Notes: generated by a model not told the origin, from the letters alone. Positions 15,229 to 23,583 are shown, counted from the first letter of the stretch. The stretch: DNA of 37,073 nucleotides from Marinobacter xestospongiae (GCF_023156385.1 NZ_JAKZAK010000037.1:1-37073), one strand, 5' to 3'. Program-made: numbers and translations.

Positions 15229-16413
15229 TCAGGCCCCTCCCTTCGCGTGCTCAGCGCTCTTTGGATACTCATCCGGGTACTTGCGGATGTGCGCTTTCAC
15301 TTTCTCGAACTGCTCCGCCAGGTGAGGCGGTACCTCGTCATAAACATCGGTGACCAGCGTGTCGAGTGGGGGCGGTGGCCGTTTCTGTGCCCGCTTCATG
15401 GTTTCGAGCACTTCCCGGCGCATGGTTTCCTGAAGATCTTTCTCTTCGTCTTCACTCCACCATTTCTTGCTTTCGAGCCAGAGGCGCATGCGCAGGATGG
15501 GGTCCTTCTCGCGCCAGACGGCTTCTTCGTCCTTGCTGCGGTAACCGGAGGGATCATCGGAAGACGAGTGGGCGGCCAGCCGATAGCTCATGGCCTCAAT
15601 CAGCACCGGACGGTTGTCTTCCACCGCCAGTCTGCGAGCTTCCTGGGTAGCCTGGTACATGGCCAGGATGTCGTTACCGTCTACCCGGATAACGTCCATC
15701 TTGTAGCCGTAGGCCCGGGGGGCGACACCGTCGGCGGCAAACTGTTCAGCCGCCGGTGTCGAGATGGCGTAGCCGTTGTTACGGCACAGGAAAATCACCG
15801 GGACACGGTGAACCGCCGCCATGTTCAGTGCGGCGTGGAAGTCGCCTTCCGAAGCGGCGCCTTCACCGAAATAGGTGATGGTGCACTGACCGTCGCCGGC
15901 CATCTTCTGGCCGTAGGCGTAGCCGGTGGCCTGGGGAATCTGGGTAGCCAGAGGCGAGGAGATGGTCATGTAGTTCAGCTTGGCAGAGCCATAGTGAACC
16001 GGCATCTGGCGACCTTTGCCATAGTCCATCTCGTTACCGAAGAGCTGGTTCATGAATTCATCAATGGTGAATCCACGATAGGCGAGGGCGCCCTGCTCAC
16101 GGTACTGGGCCATGATCATGTCGCCATCATCCAGTGCCGCGGCGCTGCCGACAACGGCGGCTTCCTCGCCCGTGCACTGCATGTAGAAGCTCAGACGGCC
16201 CTGACGCTGAGCGGCAAGCATGCGCTCGTCAAGAATCCGGGTCGTGACCATGGCCCGGTAGATTCGCAGCGCCTTGTCCTTGTCGAGGTCCGGCGCCTTG
16301 GCGCTCTTGTAGAGCTTGCCGTCCTGCTTCAGTAGTTTGAAGGTGGGAATGCTGAACTCCGCACCATCGGTAAACACAGGGGAATAAACAACTTTTGATT
16401 TTGTTGTTGTCAT
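15229..16413 (-). CDS. bkdA1: 2-oxoisovalerate dehydrogenase E1 alpha subunit
   Basis: A 394-residue thiamine-diphosphate enzyme subunit. The TPP motif appears as FGEGAASEGDFHAALNMAA...NNGYAIST, and RYREQ-like and HSSSDDPSGYR segments (the latter the regulated-loop region in the family) are present. The start is MTTTKSKVVYS (ATG 16411-16413) behind AGGAAGAGG. It is the first gene of bkdA1-bkdA2-bkdB-kinase. About 115 bp upstream lies an 18-bp LiuR-like dyad, so induction by branched-chain amino acid breakdown is likely. Confidence 0.93.
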   Translation of the reverse strand: MTTTKSKVVYSPVFTDGAEFSIPTFKLLKQDGKLYKSAKAPDLDKDKALRIYRAMVTTRILDERMLAAQRQGRLSFYMQCTGEEAAVVGSAAALDDGDMIMAQYREQGALAYRGFTIDEFMNQLFGNEMDYGKGRQMPVHYGSAKLNYMTISSPLATQIPQATGYAYGQKMAGDGQCTITYFGEGAASEGDFHAALNMAAVHRVPVIFLCRNNGYAISTPAAEQFAADGVAPRAYGYKMDVIRVDGNDILAMYQATQEARRLAVEDNRPVLIEAMSYRLAAHSSSDDPSGYRSKDEEAVWREKDPILRMRLWLESKKWWSEDEEKDLQETMRREVLETMKRAQKRPPPPLDTLVTDVYDEVPPHLAEQFEKVKAHIRKYPDEYPKSAEHAKGGA

Positions 16414-16528
16414 AATCCTCTTCCTGGGGTAGTGGCCTGAGGAACCAAACACTCCTTGTGGGAGTGTAGTTAATGTCTTGGCAGACAGCCTGAAAGGATC
16501 TGGTAAGACCCTCTCAGGACCGAATCAG

Positions 16529-16546
16529 GTTTACCTTAACGTAAAC
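16529..16546. promoter_or_regulatory. LiuR-like operator upstream of the bkd operon
   Basis: GTTTACCTTAACGTAAAC is an 18-bp dyad with a single mismatched pair. It fits the TTTACGTTAACGTAAA-type motif bound by MerR-family LiuR regulators of branched-chain amino acid and fatty acid degradation in gammaproteobacteria. It lies between bkdA1 and the end of the convergently placed TetR gene. No liuR gene is in the window. Confidence 0.65.
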
Positions 16547-16588
16547 TGACGATCCGAGGGTAGACCTGTTGGACTATTTTCTAAGTCG

Positions 16589-17245
16589 TCAATCGTCAGA
16601 TACCCGCAGAGAGGGGACACCTGAGCGCCCGAACACGTGCTCAAACCCCTGAAAACTGGTTTCCACGAGCCGTTCGCTGCTCATTCCTTCCGGGAAGCCA
16701 ACGACCTTATGGATGACCAGGGACGCAAGCCCGTGGCTGTGTGACCAGGCTGCCAGCGATGCCTGGCGCACGGTTCGGGACTCCAGCGGCTCGTTGAGCG
16801 AGGCCGCGATAATCTTCTGAAGCTCACCAAAGGCTTCCAGTCGGGCCTTTTCAAATCCCTCATCGCTGGCATCGAGGCCTATCTCGGGGCCAAACATGAG
16901 CTGATAGAGCGCCGGGTTGGCTCTGGCGAACTCAAGGTAGGCCAGGCTGGCATTCTGCAGCCGCTTGCGGTGGTCTCCTTGCAGTTCAATCTGCTGGTCG
17001 TTGTCAATCAGCGCCTGTTGCAGTTCACGAAACCCCAGGGTAGCCAGGCGCGAGAGCAGGGCCGCCCGATTGCTGAAATGGTGGTAGGCCGCTGTGGCAC
17101 TGACGCCGAGCTTCTCCGAAATGGCGCGGATGGAGAGCTTCGCCGGACCTACGGTTTCCAGCATGGAGCGGGCTTCGGCCATCAGCCGTTCCGACAGGTT
17201 GCCCACATGGTATGACGTACGTTTTCTGGCGCTGGGCTTTGTCAT
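16589..17245 (-). CDS. TetR/AcrR family transcriptional regulator
   Basis: A 218-residue repressor with an N-terminal DNA-binding domain (about 15-65; helix-turn-helix LSIRAISEKLGVSATAAYHHFSNRAALL) and a larger C-terminal helical ligand domain (YLEFARANPALYQLMFGPE, typical of the TetR_C family). I start it at MTKPSARKRTS (ATG 17243-17245) because the region further upstream carries the promoter. It is divergent from a crotonase gene across 133 bp containing a 7-bp inverted repeat, so it probably controls that gene and itself, likely in response to an acyl-CoA or fatty acid. The inducer is inferred. Confidence 0.87.
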   Translation of the reverse strand: MTKPSARKRTSYHVGNLSERLMAEARSMLETVGPAKLSIRAISEKLGVSATAAYHHFSNRAALLSRLATLGFRELQQALIDNDQQIELQGDHRKRLQNASLAYLEFARANPALYQLMFGPEIGLDASDEGFEKARLEAFGELQKIIAASLNEPLESRTVRQASLAAWSHSHGLASLVIHKVVGFPEGMSSERLVETSFQGFEHVFGRSGVPSLRVSDD

Positions 17246-17313
17246 GTTGCTGAACCTTTGCTGGCGATTTCGGGGTACGGGGCATCGTAGCACGCTGGCA
17301 ACTTTGCACTGAT

Positions 17314-17332
17314 AAGATTGTGGTTCAATCTT
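17314..17332. promoter_or_regulatory. Candidate TetR operator (inverted repeat)
   Basis: AAGATTGTGGTTCAATCTT is a perfect 7-bp inverted repeat with a 5-bp spacer, located between the divergent TetR and crotonase genes about 47 bp before the crotonase start. It is flanked by a near-direct repeat (TTTGCACTGATAAG at 17303 and TTTGCGGTGATAAG at 17331). The position and size suit a TetR-family repressor site. Confidence 0.55.
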
Positions 17333-17378
17333 TGCGGTGATAAGTTCATGTCCATTCAATCAGGAAGGAGAGCCCGTC

Positions 17379-18233
17379 ATGACCGCTAACAATCACTACA
17401 ACTGCTTTACGGTCACTGTTGAAAACCGCATCGCTCATGTACGCCTGAATCGGCCGGATGAGCTGAACACCATGAACAAGGCGTTCTGGCTGGAGCTGCC
17501 ACAGTGCATCCGGGCCATCGAAGTGGAGAGTGATGCCCGGGTTATCGTGATTTCGTCCACCGGCAAGCACTTTTCAGCGGGCATGGATCTGTCGGTATTC
17601 AGCGATCCGTCGGCCGTCCCCATGAACGGAGACCCCGGGCGCATGGCCGAGAACCTGCGCCGGGTGGTGTTGCAGCTCCAGGACAGCCTGAGTTCCCTGG
17701 AGCGAGTCAGAATTCCCGTGCTTGTGGCGATTCAGGGAGGCTGCATTGGCGGCGCGCTGGACCTGGTGTGTGCTGCCGATAGCCGCTACTGCACCCGGGA
17801 TGCGTTCTTCACCATCAAGGAAACCGAGCTGGGGATGACGGCGGATGTGGGCACATTGCAACGGCTGCCCAAACTGATGCCCCAGGGACTGGTTCGGGAG
17901 CTGGCCTATACCGGTCGGAAATTCAGTGCCGACGAGGCTCGCGATCAGGGACTGGTCAATCGGGTGTTTGACGACGCCGAGAGCATGATGGAAAGCGTCA
18001 TGAAAATCGCCGCCGACATTGCCGCGAATTCGCCTCTGGCGGTAACCGGATGCAAGGAAATGCTCAACTACAGCCGTGACCACACTGTGGCGGACAGCCT
18101 CAACTACGTCGCAACCTGGCAGGCCGGCATGTTCCGTCCAAACGACATGATGCTGACCTTCCAGGCCAAGGCCCAGAAACAGGCGGCTGAGTATCCGGAT
18201 CTGTTTGCTGTTAAGTCGTTGTTTGAGGGGTGA
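17379..18233 (+). CDS. Crotonase family protein, probable delta3,5-delta2,4-dienoyl-CoA isomerase
   Basis: A 284-residue enoyl-CoA hydratase/isomerase. The oxyanion-hole segments are GKHFSAGMDLSVF and GGCIGGALDLVCAADSRY. The active-site region KETELGMTADVGTLQRLPK resembles the dienoyl-CoA isomerase ECH1 (DVGLAADVGTLQRLPK), with an acidic pair where hydratases carry other residues. That enzyme shifts double bonds during oxidation of unsaturated fatty acids. The ATG at 17379 follows GGAAGGAGAG. It is divergent from the TetR gene and stands alone. The crotonase fold is certain; the isomerase role is inferred from the motif. Confidence 0.86.
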   Translation: MTANNHYNCFTVTVENRIAHVRLNRPDELNTMNKAFWLELPQCIRAIEVESDARVIVISSTGKHFSAGMDLSVFSDPSAVPMNGDPGRMAENLRRVVLQLQDSLSSLERVRIPVLVAIQGGCIGGALDLVCAADSRYCTRDAFFTIKETELGMTADVGTLQRLPKLMPQGLVRELAYTGRKFSADEARDQGLVNRVFDDAESMMESVMKIAADIAANSPLAVTGCKEMLNYSRDHTVADSLNYVATWQAGMFRPNDMMLTFQAKAQKQAAEYPDLFAVKSLFEG

Positions 18234-18436
18234 TGGTCTGAAGGATGCCCGATCTGTTCAGCTCATGGTCTGGCACCACCCAGCGTTTTGAGGTGCTGTC
18301 CCTACGAGGTTGAACTAAAGTAATAGAGTAGGGTGGCGCTCAGGCGAGCGATGTGATGTCGCGATCAGGGCTGTCACCCGAGAAAACCATTCCCGGGACA
18401 TGGACGCCAACCAGCGACTGGTAAAAGGTGCTTCCT

Positions 18437-19168
18437 ATGTTCAGTGCTCGCCATTTGATATTTGCCTTTCTGGCCCTGTTCCTGAGCCTTGCCGAGGCGG
18501 AAACCATCACCGCGACCCAGGACCCCTGGCCACCCTTTGTTCAGGCGGAGGGCCCGCCGGGCCTGTCTGTTGAACTGGTGCGCGCCGCGTTCGAGCACGA
18601 AGGTTATGAGTTCAAGATGACCATCATGCCGTGGGCCCGGGCGATCTATCAGGTCCGCAATGGCAACGTCGATGTGTTGGTGGCCACCTGGTACACGCTG
18701 GAGCGAACCGCCTACCTGCGCTACAGCGAACCTTACATGCAGAGCCAGCTCAAGTTCATCAAACGGGCGGGCGATGATTTTGAGTTTCATGGCCTGGCCA
18801 GCCTGACGGGCAAGTCGGTTGGTGTGGCTCGCGATTATGGCTACGGGGATGAGTTCTCCAACGCCCCCAATTTCACCCGTCCGGAAACCAATAACACCGT
18901 TCTGAACCTGTTAAAGCTGCAGGCCGGCCGTATCGACCTGACTCTGGAAGATGAGCTGGTCGCCCTGGCAACGATGAGAAAAGAAGGTATCGACCCCGAT
19001 CAATTCGAGTTCACCGACAATGCGTTGTCGGTAAAGGATATGCACGTGACCAGTGGCATTGCCAATGCCCGCAGTGAGGAGATCATCGCCGCGTTCAACC
19101 GCGGACTGGCGGCCATTCGCGACAATGGCACCATGGCGGAACTGAAGAGAAAATACGGTGTTGAGTGA
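18437..19168 (+). CDS. Periplasmic amino-acid-type (SBP family 3) solute-binding protein
   Basis: About 243 residues with a signal peptide (roughly 1-21, ending SLAEA) followed by the type 3 bacterial solute-binding fold: ITATQDPWPPFVQAEGPPGLSVELVRAAF, then TIMPWARAIYQVRNGNVDVLVATW and RTAYLRYSEPYM. It stops with GTMAELKRKYGV, the usual C-terminal helix. The ATG at 18437 has an AAAGG upstream; a GTG at 18428 is also possible. No ABC permease or ATPase is adjacent, so it may work with a distant transporter or act as a sensor-type binding protein. The ligand cannot be read from the sequence. Confidence 0.85.
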   Translation: MFSARHLIFAFLALFLSLAEAETITATQDPWPPFVQAEGPPGLSVELVRAAFEHEGYEFKMTIMPWARAIYQVRNGNVDVLVATWYTLERTAYLRYSEPYMQSQLKFIKRAGDDFEFHGLASLTGKSVGVARDYGYGDEFSNAPNFTRPETNNTVLNLLKLQAGRIDLTLEDELVALATMRKEGIDPDQFEFTDNALSVKDMHVTSGIANARSEEIIAAFNRGLAAIRDNGTMAELKRKYGVE

Positions 19169-19361
19169 GTCTGGGCGTGCGGTTCTCACGGACCCGGATC
19201 AAACCCACAATCCCTGTAGCCGAACGTCTAAATATTTCGACAATGCATCATCAATCAATAAAGCTATAAAATATCAATAGCTTATGGGTGCATTGGCTTT
19301 GTCGGCCATTGTATTGAGCCGTGTTCGGGTACAAAGTTTCGCATTAGTAAGCGTACAAAAA

Positions 19362-19733
19362 TCAGTCAATGTCGTGCGTTTCTGACCAAACGCGAAGATC
19401 GTCCAAGATACCTAAGGCGCTCGCGCCGAATTCGGTTAACTCGTAGGTTACTGCAACCGGGCGGTCATTAATCACCTTCCTTTCGACCATGCCGCGGTTC
19501 TCGAGCTCTTTCAGGCGCTGATCAATCATCTTTTTACTGGCGCCTCCCAGCATACGACTCAAATCGTTGAAGCGAACCGGTCCATCCTTTAGGTGGAAGA
19601 TAATCGACCCGGTCCATTTTCCGCCGATCAGCCTCATTCCCTTTTCGATGGCGCAAGGCTCCAGACAAACATTGACGACAGTTTTCTTGCCAGAACTACT
19701 GGTTTCTACGAAGGTTTTTCCAAACTTCCCCAT
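19362..19733 (-). CDS. HxlR family transcriptional regulator
   Basis: A 123-residue winged-helix regulator with the HxlR pattern: CAIEKGMRLIGGKWTGSIIFHLKDGPVRFNDLSRML followed by KKMIDQRLKELENRGMVER. Cysteines at about residues 23 and 27 (VCLEPC) could sense electrophiles, as in the quinone- and diamide-responsive members YodB and QorR. It is divergent from a quinone-reductase-like gene, with inverted GGTTACC / GGTAACC elements in the gap, so it probably controls the detoxification genes to its right. Confidence 0.9.
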   Translation of the reverse strand: MGKFGKTFVETSSSGKKTVVNVCLEPCAIEKGMRLIGGKWTGSIIFHLKDGPVRFNDLSRMLGGASKKMIDQRLKELENRGMVERKVINDRPVAVTYELTEFGASALGILDDLRVWSETHDID

Positions 19734-19744
19734 GTCCCCGCCTA

Positions 19745-19787
19745 GGTTACCAAAAGTAAACTAATTGATGTGATTAACCAGGTAACC
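19745..19787. promoter_or_regulatory. Candidate HxlR operator region
   Basis: GGTTACC at 19745-19751 and GGTAACC at 19781-19787 are exact inverse copies in the divergent promoter region of the HxlR and quinone-reductase genes. The left one continues as GTTACCAAAAGTAAAC, resembling the dyads at 25491-25506 and 36613-36628. A promoter-like TATA stretch (ATAATATA) follows at about 19788-19795. Confidence 0.5.
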
Positions 19788-19837
19788 ATAATATACCTGT
19801 GCATCAAAAATCACCAGCTGAACATGAGGCTTCTGCT

Positions 19838-20422
19838 ATGAGCAACATCTTGATCATCAATGCGCACCACAAGTACCCGTTCGCTGAAGGGCGACTCAAT
19901 GGCACCTTGACCCAGATGGCCGACGAACTACTCAGAGCAAAAGGTCATGAAACCCGGGTCGTTGAGATCGACGCGGGCTGGGATGTCGAAAAAGAACTCG
20001 AAAACCACCAGTGGGCGGACGTAGTGATTCTGCAAACGCCCATCAACTGGATGGGGGTTCCCTGGACATTCAAGAAGTACATGGATGAGGTATACACCGC
20101 CGGTATGGGGGGAGCGCTTTGTAATGGCGACGGCCGCACCGCTGAAGCGCCCAAGGAGAACTATGGCGCAGGCGGAACGCTGACCGGCAGGAAATACATG
20201 ATGTCGGTGACCTTTAATGCGCCGGAAGAATCGTTCAACGACGAGAACGAGTATCTGTTCCAGGGCAAGAGTGTGGATGATCTGCTTTTCCCCATGCACA
20301 TGAACTTCCGATTCTTTGGTATGGACGCGTTGCCAACGTTCGCATGCTACGACGTGATGAAGAATGCCGATGTCGAGAACGATTTTGATCGTTTCAGAGC
20401 TCATCTTGAAGCTTCGTTTTAA
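19838..20422 (+). CDS. Flavodoxin-like NAD(P)H:quinone oxidoreductase (MdaB-like)
   Basis: A 194-residue protein of the flavodoxin_2 fold. It has an N-terminal strand and phosphate loop ILIINAHHKYPFAEGRLNGTL, then ILQTPINWMGVPWTFKKYMDEVY and TGRKYMMSVTFNAPEESF, closely resembling MdaB (modulator of drug activity B). These FAD enzymes reduce quinones by two electrons and avoid semiquinone radicals. The start is ATG 19838; an in-frame GTG at 19799 lies inside the promoter. It is the first gene of a five-gene + strand stress cluster controlled by the divergent HxlR regulator. Confidence 0.88.
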   Translation: MSNILIINAHHKYPFAEGRLNGTLTQMADELLRAKGHETRVVEIDAGWDVEKELENHQWADVVILQTPINWMGVPWTFKKYMDEVYTAGMGGALCNGDGRTAEAPKENYGAGGTLTGRKYMMSVTFNAPEESFNDENEYLFQGKSVDDLLFPMHMNFRFFGMDALPTFACYDVMKNADVENDFDRFRAHLEASF

Positions 20423-20440
20423 GGCCAAGTGGAGGTCGAT

Positions 20441-20812
20441 ATGAATTCTTTGAAATCCATTGTCGCTGCAGGCGCATTGGCATTCGCAATGAGCGGTCAG
20501 GCCGTTGCTGAAGAATACGGCTTGGCCCACATCGCGTCACCAGACCAGTACCAGGCGTTGCTGGAAAATGAACAGGTTCTGGTCCTGAAGATGGTTCTCG
20601 AGCCGGGAGAGGCCGATCTCGTTCATCGCCATCACAACGAAACGGTGTACTTCCAGAGTGGTGGCACCTTGTCCATTGCCAGCCCTGATGGCGAGGCAAT
20701 GGAGGTCGAGGTTCCGGATGGCCACGTCATGTGGCATGAGGCGTGGGCTCATCAGGTGACCAATGTTGGTGACACTCAAGTGGTGGCGATCATCGTTGAA
20801 GCCAAGCACTGA
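20441..20812 (+). CDS. Secreted cupin-domain protein
   Basis: A 123-residue single-domain cupin preceded by a signal peptide (about 1-23, ending GQAVAEE). Cupin motif 1 reads GEADLVHRHHNETVYFQSGG and motif 2 includes HEAWAHQVTNVGD; the clustered histidines suggest a bound metal. The ATG at 20441 has a strong GGAGGT; a GTG at 20429 lies within that site. Its place between the quinone reductase and an AhpD-like gene suggests a role in handling an oxidised aromatic or peroxide outside the cytoplasm, but the substrate is unknown. Confidence 0.82.
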   Translation: MNSLKSIVAAGALAFAMSGQAVAEEYGLAHIASPDQYQALLENEQVLVLKMVLEPGEADLVHRHHNETVYFQSGGTLSIASPDGEAMEVEVPDGHVMWHEAWAHQVTNVGDTQVVAIIVEAKH

Positions 20813-20889
20813 GACCGCAGAGCGAACCTGGGGGCATCGAGCCAGGTTCGCTACATCTCATTGAAAACGCATAGGATCGAGAGGCCTGT

Positions 20890-21447
20890 ATGTTTACCTA
20901 CCATGACATTGAGTCCGCCCCAGAAGAATCGAAAGTGCTCATGAAGCGGACGCTGGCTGGCGGCGCGATGGTTCCCAACCTGAACAAAATCCTGGCGGAA
21001 GCACCGGCGACCTACCAAGCCTACAACACAATCTTCGGGTTGTTCATGAGGGATACGACTCTCTCACCCCTGGAGCAGCAAGTCGTCTTCATGACGGCCA
21101 ACTTCGAAAACAACTGCCATTACTGTGTCCCGGGTCATACCTGGATGATGCATGCAGCCAAGATGCCGGAGGACGTGATTGAAGCCTTGCGCGAAGGCAC
21201 CGAGATTCCAGATCCGAAACTACAGGCCCTTCACGATTACGCCAAGGCTCTGCTGGATAATCGTGGACATATCGGGGACGACCGATTGAACGCGTTTCTC
21301 GACGCCGGCTTTACCCGTCGACAAGCACTTGAGGTTCTGACCGGGTTGGCGGCCAAGCTGATCTCCAACTTTACCAATGCGATTGCTCATACCGAGCCGG
21401 ATAACGCGTTCAGGAAGTACGCCTGGACTCACCCATCCGAGCGCTGA
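20890..21447 (+). CDS. AhpD-like / carboxymuconolactone decarboxylase family protein
   Basis: A 185-residue all-helical protein of the CMD/AhpD superfamily. The active-site motif is NCHYCVPGHTW (C76, C79, H83), the CxxCxxxH arrangement of AhpD-type peroxidase-related proteins rather than true decarboxylases. Such proteins cycle cysteines in thiol peroxidase or alkylhydroperoxidase reactions. It is the third gene of the HxlR-linked cluster and is followed 14 bp later by the ltrA-like gene. Confidence 0.88.
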   Translation: MFTYHDIESAPEESKVLMKRTLAGGAMVPNLNKILAEAPATYQAYNTIFGLFMRDTTLSPLEQQVVFMTANFENNCHYCVPGHTWMMHAAKMPEDVIEALREGTEIPDPKLQALHDYAKALLDNRGHIGDDRLNAFLDAGFTRRQALEVLTGLAAKLISNFTNAIAHTEPDNAFRKYAWTHPSER

Positions 21448-21461
21448 CAAAGGAGGTTGCT

Positions 21462-22598
21462 GTGATCAATTCGCTATATCTGTCGAAAGGGCGGCACGCC
21501 ACCTGGCTGGAGCTGTTTTTTGATCTGGTGTTTGTGGCCGTTATCGGGGTGGTAACCCACGATCTGGCCCATACCCACGATGGCCACATCGGCTTTGAAC
21601 AGATCATCCGCTTCCCACTGGTGTTTATACCGGTGTGGTGGATCTGGATGACCCATACGGTCTATGCCAACCGGTTCGATGACGACAGTCGGGGCCACCG
21701 GTTGTTCAGTCTGGCCATCATGGCGCTACTGGTGGTCTTGTCCACGCAGGTGACGGTAAGCCACGAGAGCGGCTTCATCTCCCTGGCTCTGCTGTACAGC
21801 GCCATCCGATTGATCCAGGCCTACCAGTACCTTGACGTTCACCGCCAATCCGACGGTGAAAAGCCGTTTGTGCGAGGGCTGAGCGCTTCAATTGCCACTG
21901 GTGCCCTGGTGAGCGCCGCCTCTGCGCTGTTCGACGGTCCGGAGCGCTTCGTGTTGTTCTACGCCGGTATTGCGGTCGATATGATCTGGCAGTCTTCGAT
22001 GCGCAAACAGATCGAGTCAACACCGGTTGATTTGCCGCATTTGGTTGAGCGCATGGGGCTGCTGGCCATTATCATCCTGGGCGAATCTGTCATTGCCATG
22101 GTGGCGTCACTGGAGAATGTGCATTGGGATGTCTTTGATGTCTGGGCCGCGGTGACCGGTTTTCTGCTCATTGGGGCCATCTGGTGGATCTACTTCGACA
22201 GTTTTCCTCTGTTGGAGCGTGCGCAACGGCTAACCACGGGATACGTTCTGATCTTCTCGCACCTCTTCCTGTGCATGGGGCTGCTGATCCTGGCCAATAT
22301 GATCAGGCACGCGATCCTGGGCGACCTGGATCGGCCGACGTTTGGATTGTTTGCCGTTACCGGCCTGAGCCTGTTCTATCTGGGCAAGCAGATCCCCTAC
22401 TGGTATGCGTTCCCGCCATGGCGCAAGGCAATCATCTCCAACACCCTGGTGTGTGTCAGCATCACCATTGCCAGCAGTTTCCTGCCGAAAATCGAATATT
22501 CGTTGTTCGGTATGATGATCGGCATGTTGGCGTATGTGTACCTCACGTTTCGACGGATTCTCTCTGTCAACGTTGAAAGCTATCTGGCACCGCATTGA
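21462..22598 (+). CDS. Low temperature requirement A (LtrA) family membrane protein
   Basis: A 378-residue polytopic membrane protein. It opens with the LtrA signature ATWLELFFDLVFVAVIGVVTHDLAH and has about ten hydrophobic helices, with VERMGLLAIIILGESVIAMV in the middle (family motif E..GL..II.LGE). It starts with GTG at 21462 behind AAAGGAGG. LtrA was named for cold growth in Listeria; its biochemical role is unknown. It probably shares a transcript with the AhpD-like gene. Confidence 0.9.
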   Translation: MINSLYLSKGRHATWLELFFDLVFVAVIGVVTHDLAHTHDGHIGFEQIIRFPLVFIPVWWIWMTHTVYANRFDDDSRGHRLFSLAIMALLVVLSTQVTVSHESGFISLALLYSAIRLIQAYQYLDVHRQSDGEKPFVRGLSASIATGALVSAASALFDGPERFVLFYAGIAVDMIWQSSMRKQIESTPVDLPHLVERMGLLAIIILGESVIAMVASLENVHWDVFDVWAAVTGFLLIGAIWWIYFDSFPLLERAQRLTTGYVLIFSHLFLCMGLLILANMIRHAILGDLDRPTFGLFAVTGLSLFYLGKQIPYWYAFPPWRKAIISNTLVCVSITIASSFLPKIEYSLFGMMIGMLAYVYLTFRRILSVNVESYLAPH

Positions 22599-22792
22599 AG
22601 GTTAATCTGAGGCCTCTCAAAGCTGGTGCCCAACATTTGAAATAGGTAACGGTGACCCGTTCCCTCCGGGGAGCGAGTCCTATGAGCCTGTCTTCCAGGG
22701 CGGGTCGATCGTCAACATTGATGAGGCCTTGCCAGCACAGTGACGCCTTGCAACAACGGTGACACCGCATCGATAGAAAAGGGGGAGTTAGA

Positions 22793-23464
22793 ATGTCGAG
22801 TCAATCGGATGTACGAAAAATAGACATCGATCTGGTGTCGGATGTGGTCTGTCCCTGGTGTGTGATCGGCTATCACCAGCTGGCGGAGGCCGCCCGCCGA
22901 AGCGGCATTGAGATCAACGTGACCTGGCAGCCGTTTGAGCTGAACCCGCACATGGCGCCGGAGGGCGAAAATCTCAGGGAGCATCTGGCGAACAAGTACG
23001 GCACTACGCCGTCAGAGTCTCGTGCGGCGCGCGAGCGGCTGACGGCCATGGGAGCAGAGCTGGGTTTTCGCTTCAACTACGCGGATGACATGCGAATGGT
23101 CAACACCTTCCGCGCGCATCAGCTGATCCACTGGGCTGAAACCAAAGGCAAGGGCGGCGCGGCCAACCTGGCGCTGTTTGAAGCGTTTTTTACTGAAAGG
23201 CGCGACCTCAACGATATCGGTGTCCTCTGTCAGGTCGCAGAATCGCTGGGTCTTGATGCCCACGAAGCCCGCGAGATGCTGGAACAGGAAACCTGCGCGG
23301 CTGCCGTCCGGGAGCAGCAGGCGTTCTGGCAGCAGCAAGGTATCAGCGGTGTGCCAGCGATGATTTTCAATCGTCGCTATCTGGTGACCGGCGCGCAAGG
23401 TGTGGAACGCTATGTGGAAATGCTGAAGACAGTGGCAGCTGAAACTAAGTCGGAAAAAGCTTAA
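22793..23464 (+). CDS. DsbA family (FrnE-like) thiol oxidoreductase
   Basis: A 223-residue thioredoxin-fold protein with active site CPWC in SDVVCPWCVIGYHQL and the C-terminal cis-proline region GISGVPAMIFNRRY typical of the FrnE/2-hydroxychromene-2-carboxylate isomerase-related DsbA branch. It has no signal peptide and so acts in the cytoplasm. The ATG at 22793 follows GGGGGAG. The 194-bp gap before it holds no recognisable gene. It is the last gene of the + strand stress cluster. Confidence 0.9.
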   Translation: MSSQSDVRKIDIDLVSDVVCPWCVIGYHQLAEAARRSGIEINVTWQPFELNPHMAPEGENLREHLANKYGTTPSESRAARERLTAMGAELGFRFNYADDMRMVNTFRAHQLIHWAETKGKGGAANLALFEAFFTERRDLNDIGVLCQVAESLGLDAHEAREMLEQETCAAAVREQQAFWQQQGISGVPAMIFNRRYLVTGAQGVERYVEMLKTVAAETKSEKA

Positions 23465-23583
23465 AGCTCCAGCCCGTCGCGGCCGATGCCGGCGCCAAGA
23501 CATTCCATGGGGCATATTTCGTGGTCCTGTACCTTAGATACGAAGCGGGTCCGCGCCATGAACACCTTGGCCAAGCTTGCCAA

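Noticed and set aside
22599..22792. GC-rich gap before the DsbA-like gene, possible pseudogene or leader
   Set aside because: No frame resembles a known protein and no stable hairpin or riboswitch core was recognised.
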